Program-made: the position numbers and the translations under genes
Assembly (NCBI RefSeq): GCF_031143425.1
Contig: NC_090440.1
Location: 344,351,844-344,415,843 of the forward strand
Length of the DNA: 64,000 nucleotides
DNA from: Pleurodeles waltl
Taxonomy: Eukaryota > Chordata > Amphibia > Caudata > Salamandridae
Reading direction: 5' to 3'
In this document: positions 12,411 through 24,180 of the stretch, in pieces
Layout of the letters: every line of letters begins with the position of its first letter
How positions within the stretch are numbered: the stretch's first letter is position 1
The notes under the pieces: generated by a model
Told to the model about the DNA's origin: nothing
Database searches by the model: none
What the model saw: only the letters and a program-made list of their open reading frames with translations

Positions 12411-13552
12411 TTAAGTATAGACAAATGCAATGCCAATAAGACTGGCTTTAGAGAAATGCTGTATTATAATGTGTAGCATTACAAGTAGAGAGCATGGAAC
12501 AGAGAACTGTGGAATAGTATTATTGTCGGTTAGATGGTCAGGTGACAATTGCACTCAAGCTAGACCTAAAAATCCATGCAGGTTGATGACTACCCCATCC
12601 CATCTGTGCAGCTGCCAGAGAAAACCACCATAACTTATCTAGTTATCCAAGACACTTTAATAGCTTTACAATGCCATTTGTGTGCCCCTGAAAATTCAAG
12701 CTCATGCAGGTTGAGAAATAACAAAATGAACATTACTGTGTGGAGGGAAGCACATTGTTGTGGAAGCACACAACGTCTGCCCAATCTAAACATGTACTCT
12801 TGGGTCCCAACATGTGGGTGGAGCCAAAGCCCCTCTCTAATGGTGCTCGCATAGTTGGCAACAGCTGCTCAGTCAAGTCAGACAATAAAAAGTAACACTT
12901 CTGAATGCAATCTTTCAGCTTTCATATCGGTTATCCTGAACACATCTCAGGAACAATAATATATGACGTTTGGGTGAATTTAATGCACAAAATCTCCTGG
13001 TGTAAAGGCCCATTTTTCACAGGGAACCTGAAAATATTTCACAGTTCTTGCTAAAATATGGATTTCCTCAACAGAGTGAAAGTCCATAAACCACTCTGCA
13101 GAGTTTTACCATTGTCAGGGTCACTAGGATTATGTGTCAAAGTTATCTAAATTATAGGGCTAGGCTATCTAAATTATCCTACGAAACAGACAAATTATGT
13201 GGTATATTTTCTGACAGTATTATTCTTTCCATTTGAGCTAGAAACAGCATTGCTGGCGAAAATTGTAAATTGCGTGGCAATTCTTTTAGCAACTGTAGTA
13301 AGTCCACCATTATGTGGTAAATACTGTCGTCACAGATTTGCATATTCCGCTGGCCATCACTACCGTCTTATATTTTATCATCAATATTTTATTGAAAGGT
13401 AAACCTAGATATTTAATTTCCAATCAGTGCCCATTATAGGTGTGCCTTGAAGGTACAGTTTTTTTCTAGCTAATCATTCAAAAATATAATGTAATATGAT
13501 AAAATACAAAATGGGTATTTGCTTAATAAAGTTGCATATTGGCCTAACATGG

Positions 13553-13553
<1 letters not shown>
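12411..13553. other. Unclassified sequence, no gene seen
   Basis: Short overlapping open frames at 12430-12854 have no recognisable domain. No repeat boundary is visible. Confidence 0.35.

Positions 13554-13618
<65 letters not shown>
13554..13618. repeat. (TATC)n microsatellite
   Basis: About 16 uninterrupted TATC units. The same tetranucleotide, as GATA on this strand, recurs at 43563-43629. Confidence 0.97.
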
Positions 13619-14257
13619 GTACCTTGGGAGAGTAAAGCATAAACAGCAAGTAACTTGATTACTGAAATGGAATGAAAAAATATGGTTCAATGGGGCACCA
13701 GAAAACCTGGATCAATCCTGGCATCCCCACTTGACCAAATTGTGTGATCCTAGGAATTTAATTGTGCTTCCTTTTTCTTCATTACCACTTATAAGAGCAC
13801 CTTGAAATATATGAGCTCAGGAATAGTTCACTATTGGGATTGTTGTCATCGCAGTGAGGAGGTGTGAATGTTTCTATGTCCATTTTTCAAAACAATCACT
13901 TAAAAAAATTAATTCTCAATACACTAATATAATTTGATGTACTAAGGTGGAACACATCTGCATGTTAATGAAATACACCTTTTCAAACTTTATAGCTATG
14001 TTACCATGCTTTTACACAATTATTACAAGATTTGTTATAAAAAATGTGTTCTAAAGTTAAGTGGTGCACAACACCTTATTTGCATCTTTTCTTTTACTTC
14101 AGTTATTCTGTAAGTAAATGTGCAGTTTAGTTAACATATTTCTGCTTGTTAGTGCTCTCTCTCAAGTTAATAGCATCCCAGTGCTGTTGTTCCGTGAGGG
14201 GGGCCATATGCAAAGGTCAAGATGGCTGCAAGTGGGCCCTGGACCATACTTGAGTAG
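13619..14257. other. AT-rich unclassified sequence
   Basis: No gene or named repeat seen between the microsatellite and the 15-bp minisatellite. Confidence 0.35.
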
Positions 14258-15622
14258 TGTACAGTGGAATGGTGTAGAGTGGAGTGGCATAAATTGGAGT
14301 GGCGCAGAATGGAGTAGCATAGATTGGAGTGAAGTAGAGTGGTGTCCTGTGGATTGAAGTAGCGTAGAGTTCAGTGGCGTACATTGGAATGGTGTACAGT
14401 GGAGTGGCTTACACTGGAATAGTGTAGAGTGGAGTGTTGTACAGTGGACTGGAAAAGAGTGGAGTAGCTTAGATTGGAGTGGCGTACAGTGGAGTGGCTT
14501 TGATGGAAGTGGTGCACAGTGGAATGGGGTAGAGTGGAATAGCATATAGTGGAGTGGTGTAGAGTGTAGTTGCATTCAGTGGGATAGTGTACAGTGCAGC
14601 GGGGTACAGTGAAGTTGTGTATTGTGCAGCATGTCACTCCACTGTACAGAGCACAGTGGAATAGCAACAGTGGAGTGGCACAGAGTAGAGTAGCATACAG
14701 TGGACAGCATAGACTGGTGTGGTGTAGATTGTAGTGGCATACAGCTGAAAAGTATAGAGGTGTGTGGCGAACACTAGAATGCCATAGAGTTGAATAGTGT
14801 AGAGTGGGGTAGTGTACAGTGAAGTGCAATGCAGTGGCATATAGTGGAGTGACCTAGACTTGAGTCTCATACAGAGGAGTGGCACAGAGTGGAATAGCAT
14901 AGAGTGGAGTAGTGTACAGTGGAGTGGTGTGGAGTACACTGCCGTAGCATAGGGTGGGGTAGAGTGGAATAGAGTTGAGTGGTGTGGAGGGAAGTTGCAT
15001 GCTCTGCAATAGCTTAGAGTGGATTGGCGTACAATATATCAGTGTACAGTGGAGTGGCAAACAGTGGAATGAAATAGTGGAGTGGAATAGCTTAGAGTGG
15101 AGTGGTATAGATTGAAGTGGCATACCGTGGAGATGCATAGAGTGTATTTGCATACAGTGGAGGGGCTAATAGGAGAATAGTGTAGAGTGGAGTGCTGAAG
15201 AATGGAGTGTGGTCTACTATAGTGGGGTAGAGTGGAATAGCACGCAGTGTAGTGCATACAGTGTAGTTGCGTACAGTGGAATAGCGCAGACTGGAGTGGC
15301 GTAGAGTGGAGTGGTGTAGAGTGGCCTAGCATGGAGGGTAATGGCATACAGTGGAATTGAGTGGAATGGTGTAGAGTAGAGTGGCATACAGTGGAGTGAT
15401 GTAGAGTGGAGTAGTGTGCACTGGAGTGGCATACAGTGGAACAGTTTACAGTGGAGTGGCATACAGTGGAGTGGCATACAGTGGAATAGCATAGAGCTGA
15501 GTGGTGTAAAGTGGAGTCGTGTTGCATGGAATAACAGAGTGGAGTAGCATACAGTGAAATGGCATACAGTGGAGTGCCGAAGGCTGGAGTAGCGTACAGT
15601 GGAGTGGCGTGGAGTGGTGTAC
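14258..15622. repeat. 15-bp minisatellite, about 90 units
   Basis: The unit is close to GGAGTGGCATACAGT, with variants at the GCATA/GTGTA and GGAGT/GGAAT positions. The stretch at 15421-15490 shows several near-perfect units in register. Because 15 is a multiple of three, each frame translates to a repeating pentapeptide (for example ATPLY or CMPLH on the minus strand), so long stop-free frames of up to 231 codons arise in all three minus frames. No signal peptide, splice site or flanking exon supports translation. Confidence 0.93.
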
Positions 15623-15625
15623 GGA

Positions 15626-18000
15626 TGTACATTAAATTTGTCAGGAATGTACAATATGGTGTGCAGATTAATGCAAGACAGCAATTTTCCCTGCATGGCG
15701 TTTCTACAGATTGACCAAACAATACATCAACCATGATGGCCTTCTGTTGCTTTGTAAATGTTACTTAAGTATTACGCTGCACATGCAAGACCATGCGTCA
15801 CTAAAGGGTAACAAAATACAATTATACATCTGGCCCTTAGTTATACATTATGGGGTGGAATATGGCAGTAGCTTTGCAATATACTGCAGTACATGCCGAT
15901 GACAAGGCTGCATATAATTGGGTAATAGCTGCCTTTACAAAATGTAAATGCATACACATTTTTTAATACACTTTGCTTGTGTTCTGGGGTACGGCCCTAA
16001 TTATAGGGAAGTAGCAGGTTTTATTATTATTTCCTACCTACTACCAATTTATTAAAGTAATAATAGGTTGGAAAATGAATTTATATGGGTCTATGTATTT
16101 TTTATAAAAGGTTTATGGAGTACCATACTACCACCTGGGAACTACTATTTTATTTACAAATGTACTTTTTAAAATTGTTTTTAAGTTGTGCTATAACTTC
16201 TCAGTATTTTTGCAGTACTTCGTACACTTTTTTTTTCTAAATTAAATATGTAACAAATAAAAAACACACTCTAGTATGCTATATTTGTGAAATATGGTGT
16301 ATTACAGTGTTTTAAAAATATTTTTTTGGGGGTATTATTTTTATTCAGCACCACAATACCTCCCTGGTAGTGCAGCAGTACCCTATGATTTTTTTTTTAA
16401 AATATATAGAAACTATGTATAATTTTCCCCTACTTATTACCACTTTAAGGGAAAATTTTAAAACCTATTGCTTGCCTATATCTAAGCCCCTAACCAAGAA
16501 CACAGGGAAAGTGGTCTTAAAACAACATGGCTCTCTTTAATGTTTGTAAAGGCAGTCATTAGTCAATCCTTATCATTCGTAGACACTTTGGTACTTTCAC
16601 GACACACTGCAAAATTACTGCAACAACAGATATCACTAAGTTAAAATACCTTATAAATTAAAAAATTCTTACCTTTACTATCCAAAAGGATCATCTACAT
16701 GCCATAATCTCTATTTCTGCCAAATTGCATTCAAATTTGCTCAGCTATGTATGAGCACAACGTCTATGGAAAATGCATTGGTGCCAAAACGCATATTGGG
16801 ACCCTCTGTTTTTTCTTTGCACCTTGATGAATAACCACAAACACTTGCATTATCCGCCAATGTAGAAAATGGGATAGATCTTTAAAGTTTCATGGAGATT
16901 TATCAAATGGGTGCAAAGTTATTAGCGCTTATAGAACCTTAGGGATGATAGGACACAGAGCCTGGCCCGAAGCAAGGTCCTGTGACCAGCCTTGTTGTGC
17001 TCAACTAAAGGCTGCGCACACCAGGAGGTGGCTGTCCATGGTGAAGAGATGGTAGAAGGGTCTGGCTGAAATCAAGGCACTGTGGTGAACCCTGCAGCAG
17101 ATTGGCAAAGGGTGAGCACTGATGTGCGATGCAGGTGTCAACCCAACTGCACCTGGCTGATGTCCGTGAACGTTTGGGGTCAGCAGGCTGGGGAGGGTTG
17201 GTCGTAGGGCCCTCTGTAGGTTAGGACTTGCAACAAACAACCATTGTGCGCAGCCAAAGGGCATGGTCTGTGGGTGTTGGTCGCAGTGCTGGCTGGAGGA
17301 TTTTTAGCAGAGGCAATCAGCCTCCAACTGTCTTTGAAGCACCGACCAATCAAAGTAAAAAGTTGAGAGTATTAGCAGCCAATATTTGGAAAGTGGCCCA
17401 GGCTACATGAATTTAGCTATTTTACAGGTGTCTGTCCTTCATTACACTCATTTGTTTGCCGAGTTTGAGATGACCCATGAATACTACCATTTAACTCACT
17501 CAAATGCATTATTCAAGTTGAACTACAGTTGGCTGTGCAATGCATATTACACAATTTCGGGAAACAGAAAGATCTTACATTCTTGCAAAAGTGCAAAATG
17601 TACCTTTTATGAATAAAACAGCTTAGTCAGACATTTTATTACTCGAGCTGATATCTATAGCATCTAATACACTATGCAACATACTCTGCAACCCATGTAG
17701 CATCTGTTCCCAACTCCTCTCCAGAGAAACGGAACTCAGTATTTTTCACTTACCATAAAAAAACAAACATAAGTTGTTGCCAGTGTGCATTAGACGTACT
17801 CCTATGTAGCAGATCGGGAATATCTAGGTGGTTCTGTAGAATGAGTCTCCAGACAAACTTTGGAGGAATAACTTATTTAATCTAATATCATCAAAAACCT
17901 CTCCCTTGCCATAGAATCTTTAGAGAAACTTATGTGAATACAAAATAATTTGTATGTGGTGTAGGTTTGTTTAGAGATACTGCTCTGTCAAATTCTGTAG
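15626..18000. other. AT-rich unclassified sequence
   Basis: 15950-16460 is strongly AT-rich with several T-runs. 16900-17340 is more GC-rich and could be an old repeat fragment. I see no coding exon, RNA gene or terminal repeats. Confidence 0.35.
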
Positions 18001-18226
18001 TGGTTACCACCTAAGTCAAAGTCAAGTTCACTAAGGCGGAGGAGCGTCACCCCACTGGAATATGGGGAAAGGAAAAATAAAATGCTAATAACGCAACATT
18101 ATTAGCATTTTATTTTTCCTGGGAGAAGGGACAGGCGGGGCGGGGCTGGGCTGGAGGGAGGGGGCCAGAGGAGGGCTTGGTGAGGCATATGTGCAGCACA
18201 AAGTGTGCCCTTTGCATGTTCTCTAC
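18001..18226. repeat. Left part of a GC-rich interspersed repeat with an AT hairpin, split by an insertion
   Basis: It contains a perfect inverted repeat with 22-bp arms at 18070-18091 and 18099-18120 and a 7-nt loop, then a G-rich stretch and a segment ending TTTGCATGTTCTCTAC. This order (AT hairpin, GC-rich tract, TTTGCA...) parallels 44331-44515, and the sequence resumes at 21188. The two parts are therefore one older repeat interrupted by the element at 18227-21187. Confidence 0.6.
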
Positions 18227-21187
18227 CTGTAGGAAGGTACCATCTTGCCTGGCATGTTACCCCCATTTTTTACTTCTATGTATGTTTGTTTTTGTCTGTG
18301 TCACTGGGATGCTGCTAGCCAGGACCCCAGTGCTCATAAAGTGTGCCCTGTATGTGTTCCCTGTGAGGTGCCTAACTGTATCACTGAGGTTCTGCTAACC
18401 AGAACCTCAGTGTTTATGCTTTCTCTGCTTTTAAAATTGTCACTTCTGTGCCTAATTTGACTAATTCTGATTGGCACACTGGAACACCCTTATAATTCCC
18501 TAGTATATGGTACCTAGGTACCCAGGGTATTGGGGTTCCAGGAGATCCCTATGGGCTGCAACATTTCTTGTGCCACCCATAGGGAGCTCAGACAATTATT
18601 ACACAGGACTGCCACTGCAGCCTGAGTGAAATAACATCCATGTTATTTCACAGCCATTTTACACTGCACTTAAGTAACTTATAAGTCACCTATATGTCTA
18701 ACCTTCACTTAGTGAATGTTAGGTGCAAAGTTACTAAGTGTGAGAGCACCCTGGCACTCGCCAAGGTGCTCCAACATTGTTCAGGGCAATTTCCCTGGAC
18801 TTTGTGAGTGCGGGGACACCATTACACGCGTGAACTACATATAGGTCAATACCTATGTGTAGCTTCACAATGGTAACTCCGAACATGGCCATGTAAAATG
18901 TCTAAGATCATGGAATTGTCCCACCAATACCATTCTGGTATTGGGGTGCCAATTCCATGTATCCCCGGGGCTCCAGCAGGGACCCCGGGTACTGCCAAAC
19001 TAGCTCTCTGGGGTTTTCGCTGCAGCTACCGCTGCTGCCAACCCTCAGACAGGTTTCTGCCCTTCTGGGGTCTGGGCAGACCAGTCCCAGGAAGGCAGAA
19101 CAAAGGATTTCCTCATAGAGAGGGTGTTACAGCCTCTCCCTTTGGAAATAGGTGTTAAGGGCTGGGGAGGAGTAGCCTCCCCCAGCCTCTGGAAATACTT
19201 TGAAGGGCACAGATGGTGCCCTCTTTGCATAAGCCAGTCTACACCGGTTCAGGGAGCCCCCAGCCCCTGCTCTGGCATGAAGCTGGTCAAAGGAAAGGGG
19301 AGTGACCACTCCCCTGTCCATCACCACCCCAGGGGTGGTGCCCAGAGCTCCTCTAGTGTGTCCCAGACCTCTGCCATCATGAATGAGGAGGTGTGAGGGC
19401 ACAATGGAGACCTCTGAGTGGCCAGTGCCAGCAGGTGACATCAGAGACCCCTCCCTCTCTTACCTGGTTAGGTAACCAATCCTCCTATGAGGGCTATTTA
19501 GGGTCTCTTCTGTGGGTTTCTTTTCAGATAACGTATGGAAGAGCTCACCAGAGTTCCCCTGCACTTCTCTCTTCAACTTCTGCCAAGGATCGACTGCTGA
19601 CTGCTCCAGGACGCCTGCAAAACCGCAACAAAGTAGCAAGAAGACTACCAGCAACATTGTAGGGACTAATCCTGCCGGCTTTCTCGACTGTTTCCTAGGG
19701 GTGCATGCTCTGAGGCCTGTCTGCCTTCACCCTGCACTGGAAGCCAAGAAGAAATCTCCCATGGGTCGACAGAATCTTCCCCCTGCTAACGCAGGCACCA
19801 AACTTCTGCATCACTGGTCCTCTGGGTCCCCTCTCATCTTGACGAGCGTGGACCCTGGAACACAGGATCTGGATCCAAGTGACCCGACAGCCCGGTGGTC
19901 CTTCTGTCCAAATTTGGTGGAGGTAAGTCCTTGCCCTCCCCACACCAGACAGTAATCCTGTGTACTGCATGATCTGCAGCTGCTAGGGCTTCTGTGCACT
20001 TTTTCAAGACTTCCTTTCTGCACAGTACAGCCCAGGTCCCCAGCACTCTGTCCTGCATTGCCCAACTCGCTGAGTTGACCTCCAACTTCGTGGGACCCTC
20101 TTTTGTTGTGCTGAGACAAACATCTTGCTCAGATTTCCTGATCGTCTGTTCAGGTGCTTCTGCGGGTCCTGCCTGCTTCTGCATGGGCTTTCTGTGTTGC
20201 TGAGCGCCCCCTCTGTCTCCTCCTCCAAGGGGCGACCTCCTGGTTCTTCCTGGGCCCTGGCAGCACCCATAATCTTCAACTGCAACACTTGCAGCTAGCT
20301 AGGCTTGTTTGCAGTCTTTCTGAGTGGAAACAACTCTGCATCCTCCAGCACGCTGTGGGACATCTTCTGACCAAAGGAGAAGTTCCTGGCACATTCCGTT
20401 GTTGCAGAATCTTCGGCTTCTTCCACCCAGAGGCAGCCCTTTTACACCTTTATCGGGGTTTCGTTGGCTCCTGCCCCCCTGGACACTTGCGTGACTCTTG
20501 GCCGTGGTCCCATTCCCTTGCAGGTCCTCAGGTCCAGGAATATGTCTTCAGTGCTTTGCAGTCAGTTGTTGTCTTTGCAGAATCCCCTATCTCGACTTTA
20601 CTGTCTTTTCTGGGGTAGTACGGTAACTTTACTCCTACTTTTCAGGGTCTTGGGGTGGGGTATCTTGGACACCCTTAGTGTTTTCTTACACTGCCAGCGA
20701 TCCTCTACACACTACACTACCTGGGGTCCATTCGTGGTTTGCATTACACTTTTGGAGTATATGGTTTGTGTTGCCCCTAGGCCTATTTTCTCCTATTGCA
20801 TTCTATTGTGTGCTACAGTGTTTGCACTACTTTTCTAAGTGTTTTACTTACCTGATTTTGGTTTGTGTGTATATTTTGTGTATACTACTTACCTCCCAAG
20901 GGAGTATATCCTCTGAGATACTTTTGGCATATTGTCACTAAAATAAAGTACCTTTATTTTTAGTAACTCTGAGTATTGTGTTTTCCTATGATATAGTGCT
21001 ATATGATATGAGTGGTATAGAAGGAGCTTTGCATGTCTCCTAGTTCAGCCTACACTGCTCTACTATAGCTACCTCTATCAGCCTAAGCTGCTAGAACACT
21101 ACTAATCTACTAATAAGGGATACTGGACCTGGTACAAGGTATAAGTACCATCAGGTACCCACTATAAGCCAGGCCAGCCTCCTACAG
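18227..21187 (+). mobile_element. 2,961-bp noncoding element with CTGTAGGA termini, nested in an older repeat
   Basis: The ends are CTGTAGGA on the left and TCCTACAG on the right, an 8-bp perfect inverted repeat. TAC flanks each side (18224-18226 and 21188-21190). The uninterrupted relative of the host repeat at 44.3-44.8 kb supports both boundaries. Near the right end is an AATAAA at 20942-20947, within a small inverted pair (AAATAAAGTACCTTTATTTTT), which looks like a retroelement polyadenylation region about 240 bp from the end. The open frames at 19512-20618 are short, overlap on both strands and show no domain. TG...CA ends with a polyadenylation site suggest a giant solo LTR, but the 3-bp duplication and 8-bp inverted ends also fit a non-autonomous DNA element. 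Class is left open. Confidence 0.62.
20942..20947 (+). promoter_or_regulatory. Polyadenylation signal AATAAA in the nested element
   Basis: A canonical hexamer embedded in an AT hairpin and followed by TG-rich sequence (TGAGTATTGTGTTTTC), as expected of a working cleavage and polyadenylation region. It lies about 240 bp from the element's right end. Confidence 0.55.
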
Positions 21188-21450
21188 TACTTGGCTGTAT
21201 TGCACAGCTGAGTGGACAACATGCCCAGGTGCCCACTCCCAGTCTTAGCGGTGAAGCAGGCCGCTCAAACCAATCACTACGCTGCTGTGATGCTGGTGAC
21301 AGCAGCTTCGTGATTGGCTGGGAGCCTATGTGCAGCCTGGAACAGGAAAGGACGAAGACAGAGGGGAGACAAACGCGTCTCCCAAAAAGATAAGAGATTT
21401 TTTTCTTTTTTTTCACCCCCATCCTGTCCCACCTCACCACTGCTGTCACA
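21188..21450. repeat. Right part of the split GC-rich repeat
   Basis: It continues the repeat begun at 18001-18226. TTGGCTGT...CATGCCCAGG aligns with TTGGCCGGCTGT...CATGCGCAG at 44507-44542, and the hairpin word CCAATCACTACGCTGCTG with its later complement aligns with CCAATCCTAACGCTGCTC near 44639. The minus-strand frame at 21162-21449 is incidental. Confidence 0.6.
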
Positions 21451-21982
21451 CTGATATAGTGCCTCTTTTTCAGCTAATAATGTACCTCAACATTTGATTA
21501 ATTATTTTCAGAACCATGGGTTCTGATTTCAAAGTTTGGAAAAGTCAGACATACCAATTGATCACAGGGTTAGCACTGAGTGCCTGTTGCAAGGATCCAT
21601 TAGAAGCACATATCCCATCTCCTAACACAGGAAGGAACCACAGATTATTAAAATCACTCTGTACTATTTTATTACATAAAAAATGATGGAATCAGGAGTT
21701 TCTAATGGAATGAAGCACACTTCTTATAATTTAAAGGTTTGTATGTTAGTCATTGTATAGTCCACAGATGCAGGAATATTTTCTTTTTAACAAATATTAG
21801 TTTGAAAGAGGAGATACAACAGGAGCCCTTCCGTATGTTACTCAAAGGAGCCTTGTTACACAGTGGAGATACAGATGCAGTGGCATTTCTATAAGTGTTT
21901 TTTTTTTGGGGGGAAGCATACTATTGGCCGCAGATACAGATGGTGGGGACACCTGCAGAGGGCAATTATCAAAATGTGAGTG

Positions 21983-22041
<59 letters not shown>

Positions 22042-22056
22042 TATATTTATATGTTC
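21451..22056. repeat. Unclassified sequence with a long (AT)n microsatellite
   Basis: A run of alternating AT occupies about 21988-22038, directly before the Penelope remnant. The rest shows no gene. Confidence 0.75.
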
Positions 22057-22440
22057 TTACAAAATCTACTATGAACCGGAAAAGAAATTAAGGAACACAT
22101 CAGATGTGAAATCATACATGTAGGAAGCACAAATAATAAGGTGAAAACTCTAATTTTACAACAAAATCAGTGGATTAAAAACAAGGAGTTCTCCTCCGCC
22201 ACTGCAAAGCATATTTGGGAAACACATGAAGTAGATGGAAAAGTTTTGTGTCACTATGGATTACAACATGTTCCCAAACATATAAGATGATGAAGCTGTG
22301 AAAAAACATTAAGATCGGAATCAAGACTAATAGTTTTTTGGGAAGAGAGATCCCATGAGCTCAGAATGTGGATGCAGAACTGCATGTTTAACTGTGATTT
22401 CAACTGATGAAGATGAAGGATATTATTTCTTTTACAGACT
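22057..22440 (+). pseudogene. Penelope-like element remnant: C-terminal GIY-YIG endonuclease part
   Basis: A single plus-strand frame shows the ending typical of Penelope-like elements: a degraded endonuclease core around HVGSTNNKVKTLILQQ, then WIKNKE...TAKHIWETH, then VLCHYGLQHVPKHIR, two stops, and ...KTLRSESRLIVFWE. The family pattern is VGST..K.K.RI.EH, VAKH...H, L.FFG.E.V....RGGD, LRQ.ESFWI. Everything upstream (the reverse transcriptase) is missing, so this is a 5'-truncated, dead copy. The (AT)n run immediately 5' marks the truncation point. A far more complete element of the same order lies at 56620-59210. Confidence 0.75.
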
Positions 22441-22870
22441 CTCTTTGTTTTTCTTAGGACTATGGAACATGTTATCTAAGCACTTCAGGGTTTTACTTGA
22501 CCTTGGATGTGATTTATACAAGTAGGTTAATTGCCTTTCATCCACAATGATCAGTTAGGTGACTGTGAAGAGTATTAACACTTTATTGTGGTTCACATTT
22601 CTACATATTTTTGAATCAACACTGTCAATGTGCTACTTGCACCCTTGCATTTTTTGAAGCACATGCACTTTAATTTTGCTCAATAAGTTTGGTCTAATGA
22701 ATGCTGTCATTAAACCACAATGGATTACTTGAATGATCTTGAAAAGCAGCAGCACTTTATCTGGGTTTGTGGTGGCACACTGTGTTGAACCAAGATTAAT
22801 TTGATATTAGTTTCCATTTAACACTTGAAAATGTGTTGACAGCAATAGATCTGTTTCATTAGGAAACAAA

Positions 22871-22997
22871 GAGCCTGATTTAGATATTGGTGGATGAGCT
22901 ACTCCGTCACAATAGTGACAGATATCCCATCCACTGAAATCTAAATCCCATAGGAAATAATGGGATTTACACAGACAGGATATCTAAATGAGGACAA
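22871..22997. mobile_element. Decayed hairpin MITE of the Harbinger type
   Basis: The left end GAGCCTGATTTAGAT and a right part ending ATATCTAAATGAGG are imperfect inverted repeats. Around the centre, AATCCCATAGGAAATAATGG is a near-palindrome like the cores of the hairpin MITEs at 43855-44044 and 50588-50759. CCGTCACAATAGTGACAG is a further family word. Target duplications are no longer visible. Confidence 0.55.
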
Positions 22998-24180
22998 AGT
23001 AAGCACTTATACTTTAATATCAAGAGACCTTATGAGAAATGTGATTATTGTTTGAAGGGCGTGTGAGCCCCTCTAAAGCCACAACCACAATCTCTTTCAG
23101 GTGAAACTCAAATAGCTACTAAATTAACCTGTGCTTACCCTCTAGTAGCTTGTCACAAAAACAGTCAGGCTTAACTCAGAGGAAATGTATAAAGGATTCA
23201 TGCTCACACAAACAGTAATAAAGTGAAAATACAACACCAGAAATATCCCATATCAATTTAGAAGAATAGAGTACATTTTATTGTATTATTTGATATCAAA
23301 TTGACAAAAATCCAATTAATATAACCAGGGATATGAAATTTTAAAGGTGTAGGTAAAAATAGTGCGTATAAGCACAAAGGGCTTACTGTGGTTATCCATT
23401 TGCACCAGGACTAGATCACAAGTTCAGGATGGCTAAGCTGGAGAGTGGTCTGGATACCAGGACAAGATTAGGGCCACTGAGAATTATATCTTATGTACTT
23501 GATGAGAGGCATTGCACCACAGCAGTTGTGGTGAGCAATGCGCAGTCCTGAATCAAGTTGAGTCGCATAGTTTCTGAGGAGGAGCTACGAGGGCTGTGTT
23601 GCGAGGTCCACATCAAGTTGTGTTGCATTGGCTCCAATGAGAAGCTGTGAGGGCTGCGTTGGGTTGCATTGGTTCTGATCGGGGACCACAGCTGGGCTGG
23701 CAGAGCATTTTTAATACCACTTCTAAGGGTCCAGGACTGGAAAGACCCCACTCTTGGGGTGGGGGGGGGTCAAGATTCACAGCAGGCACAGTCTAGGTGT
23801 AGGATTTAAGATTTAAGCCTTTTCTGTCCCTGAGGCTCTGATCAGGAAGACAGACAACTGGCCCTTGGAGTCACTCTGGTGGTCCTGGGTTCAAGGTGCA
23901 GGTCCAGTCTTTCTTACTCAGGCAGCAAGGCAGAAAATATGTCCTTCTTGTAGCAGAGCAGTCCTTCTTCTGAGTCTTCCGAAGGTCCAACAGTGATCTG
24001 AAGAGTGGGTCTGAGGGTCACATATTTAAATCTGGTGCCTACTTTGAAATGGGAGAAGCTTCTGGAGTTTCCTCCCACAGAGGTCCCTGCTGCTATGCTG
24101 CCTTCTTCGAGTGTGTAGAGCAGCTCCTTTGTATGGAGCATCCTACAACGCCACTGACACTCTGAATCTGCTCACCTCAA
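22998..24180. repeat. Noncoding interspersed repeat, related in style to 1181-2440
   Basis: An AT-rich lead (22998-23390), a GC-rich central part with G-runs (23757-23770), and a tail with GTCTGAGGGTCACATATTTAAA near 24010. Probably retroelement-derived. No terminal repeats or domains were placed. Confidence 0.4.

Noticed and set aside
15039..15734. A 231-codon minus-strand frame
   Set aside because: Produced by the 15-bp minisatellite, open in all three frames, with no start context or splice sites.
19512..20618. Frames of 147 and 154 codons in the nested element
   Set aside because: No domain, overlapping frames on the other strand, and a composition typical of the element's noncoding sequence.
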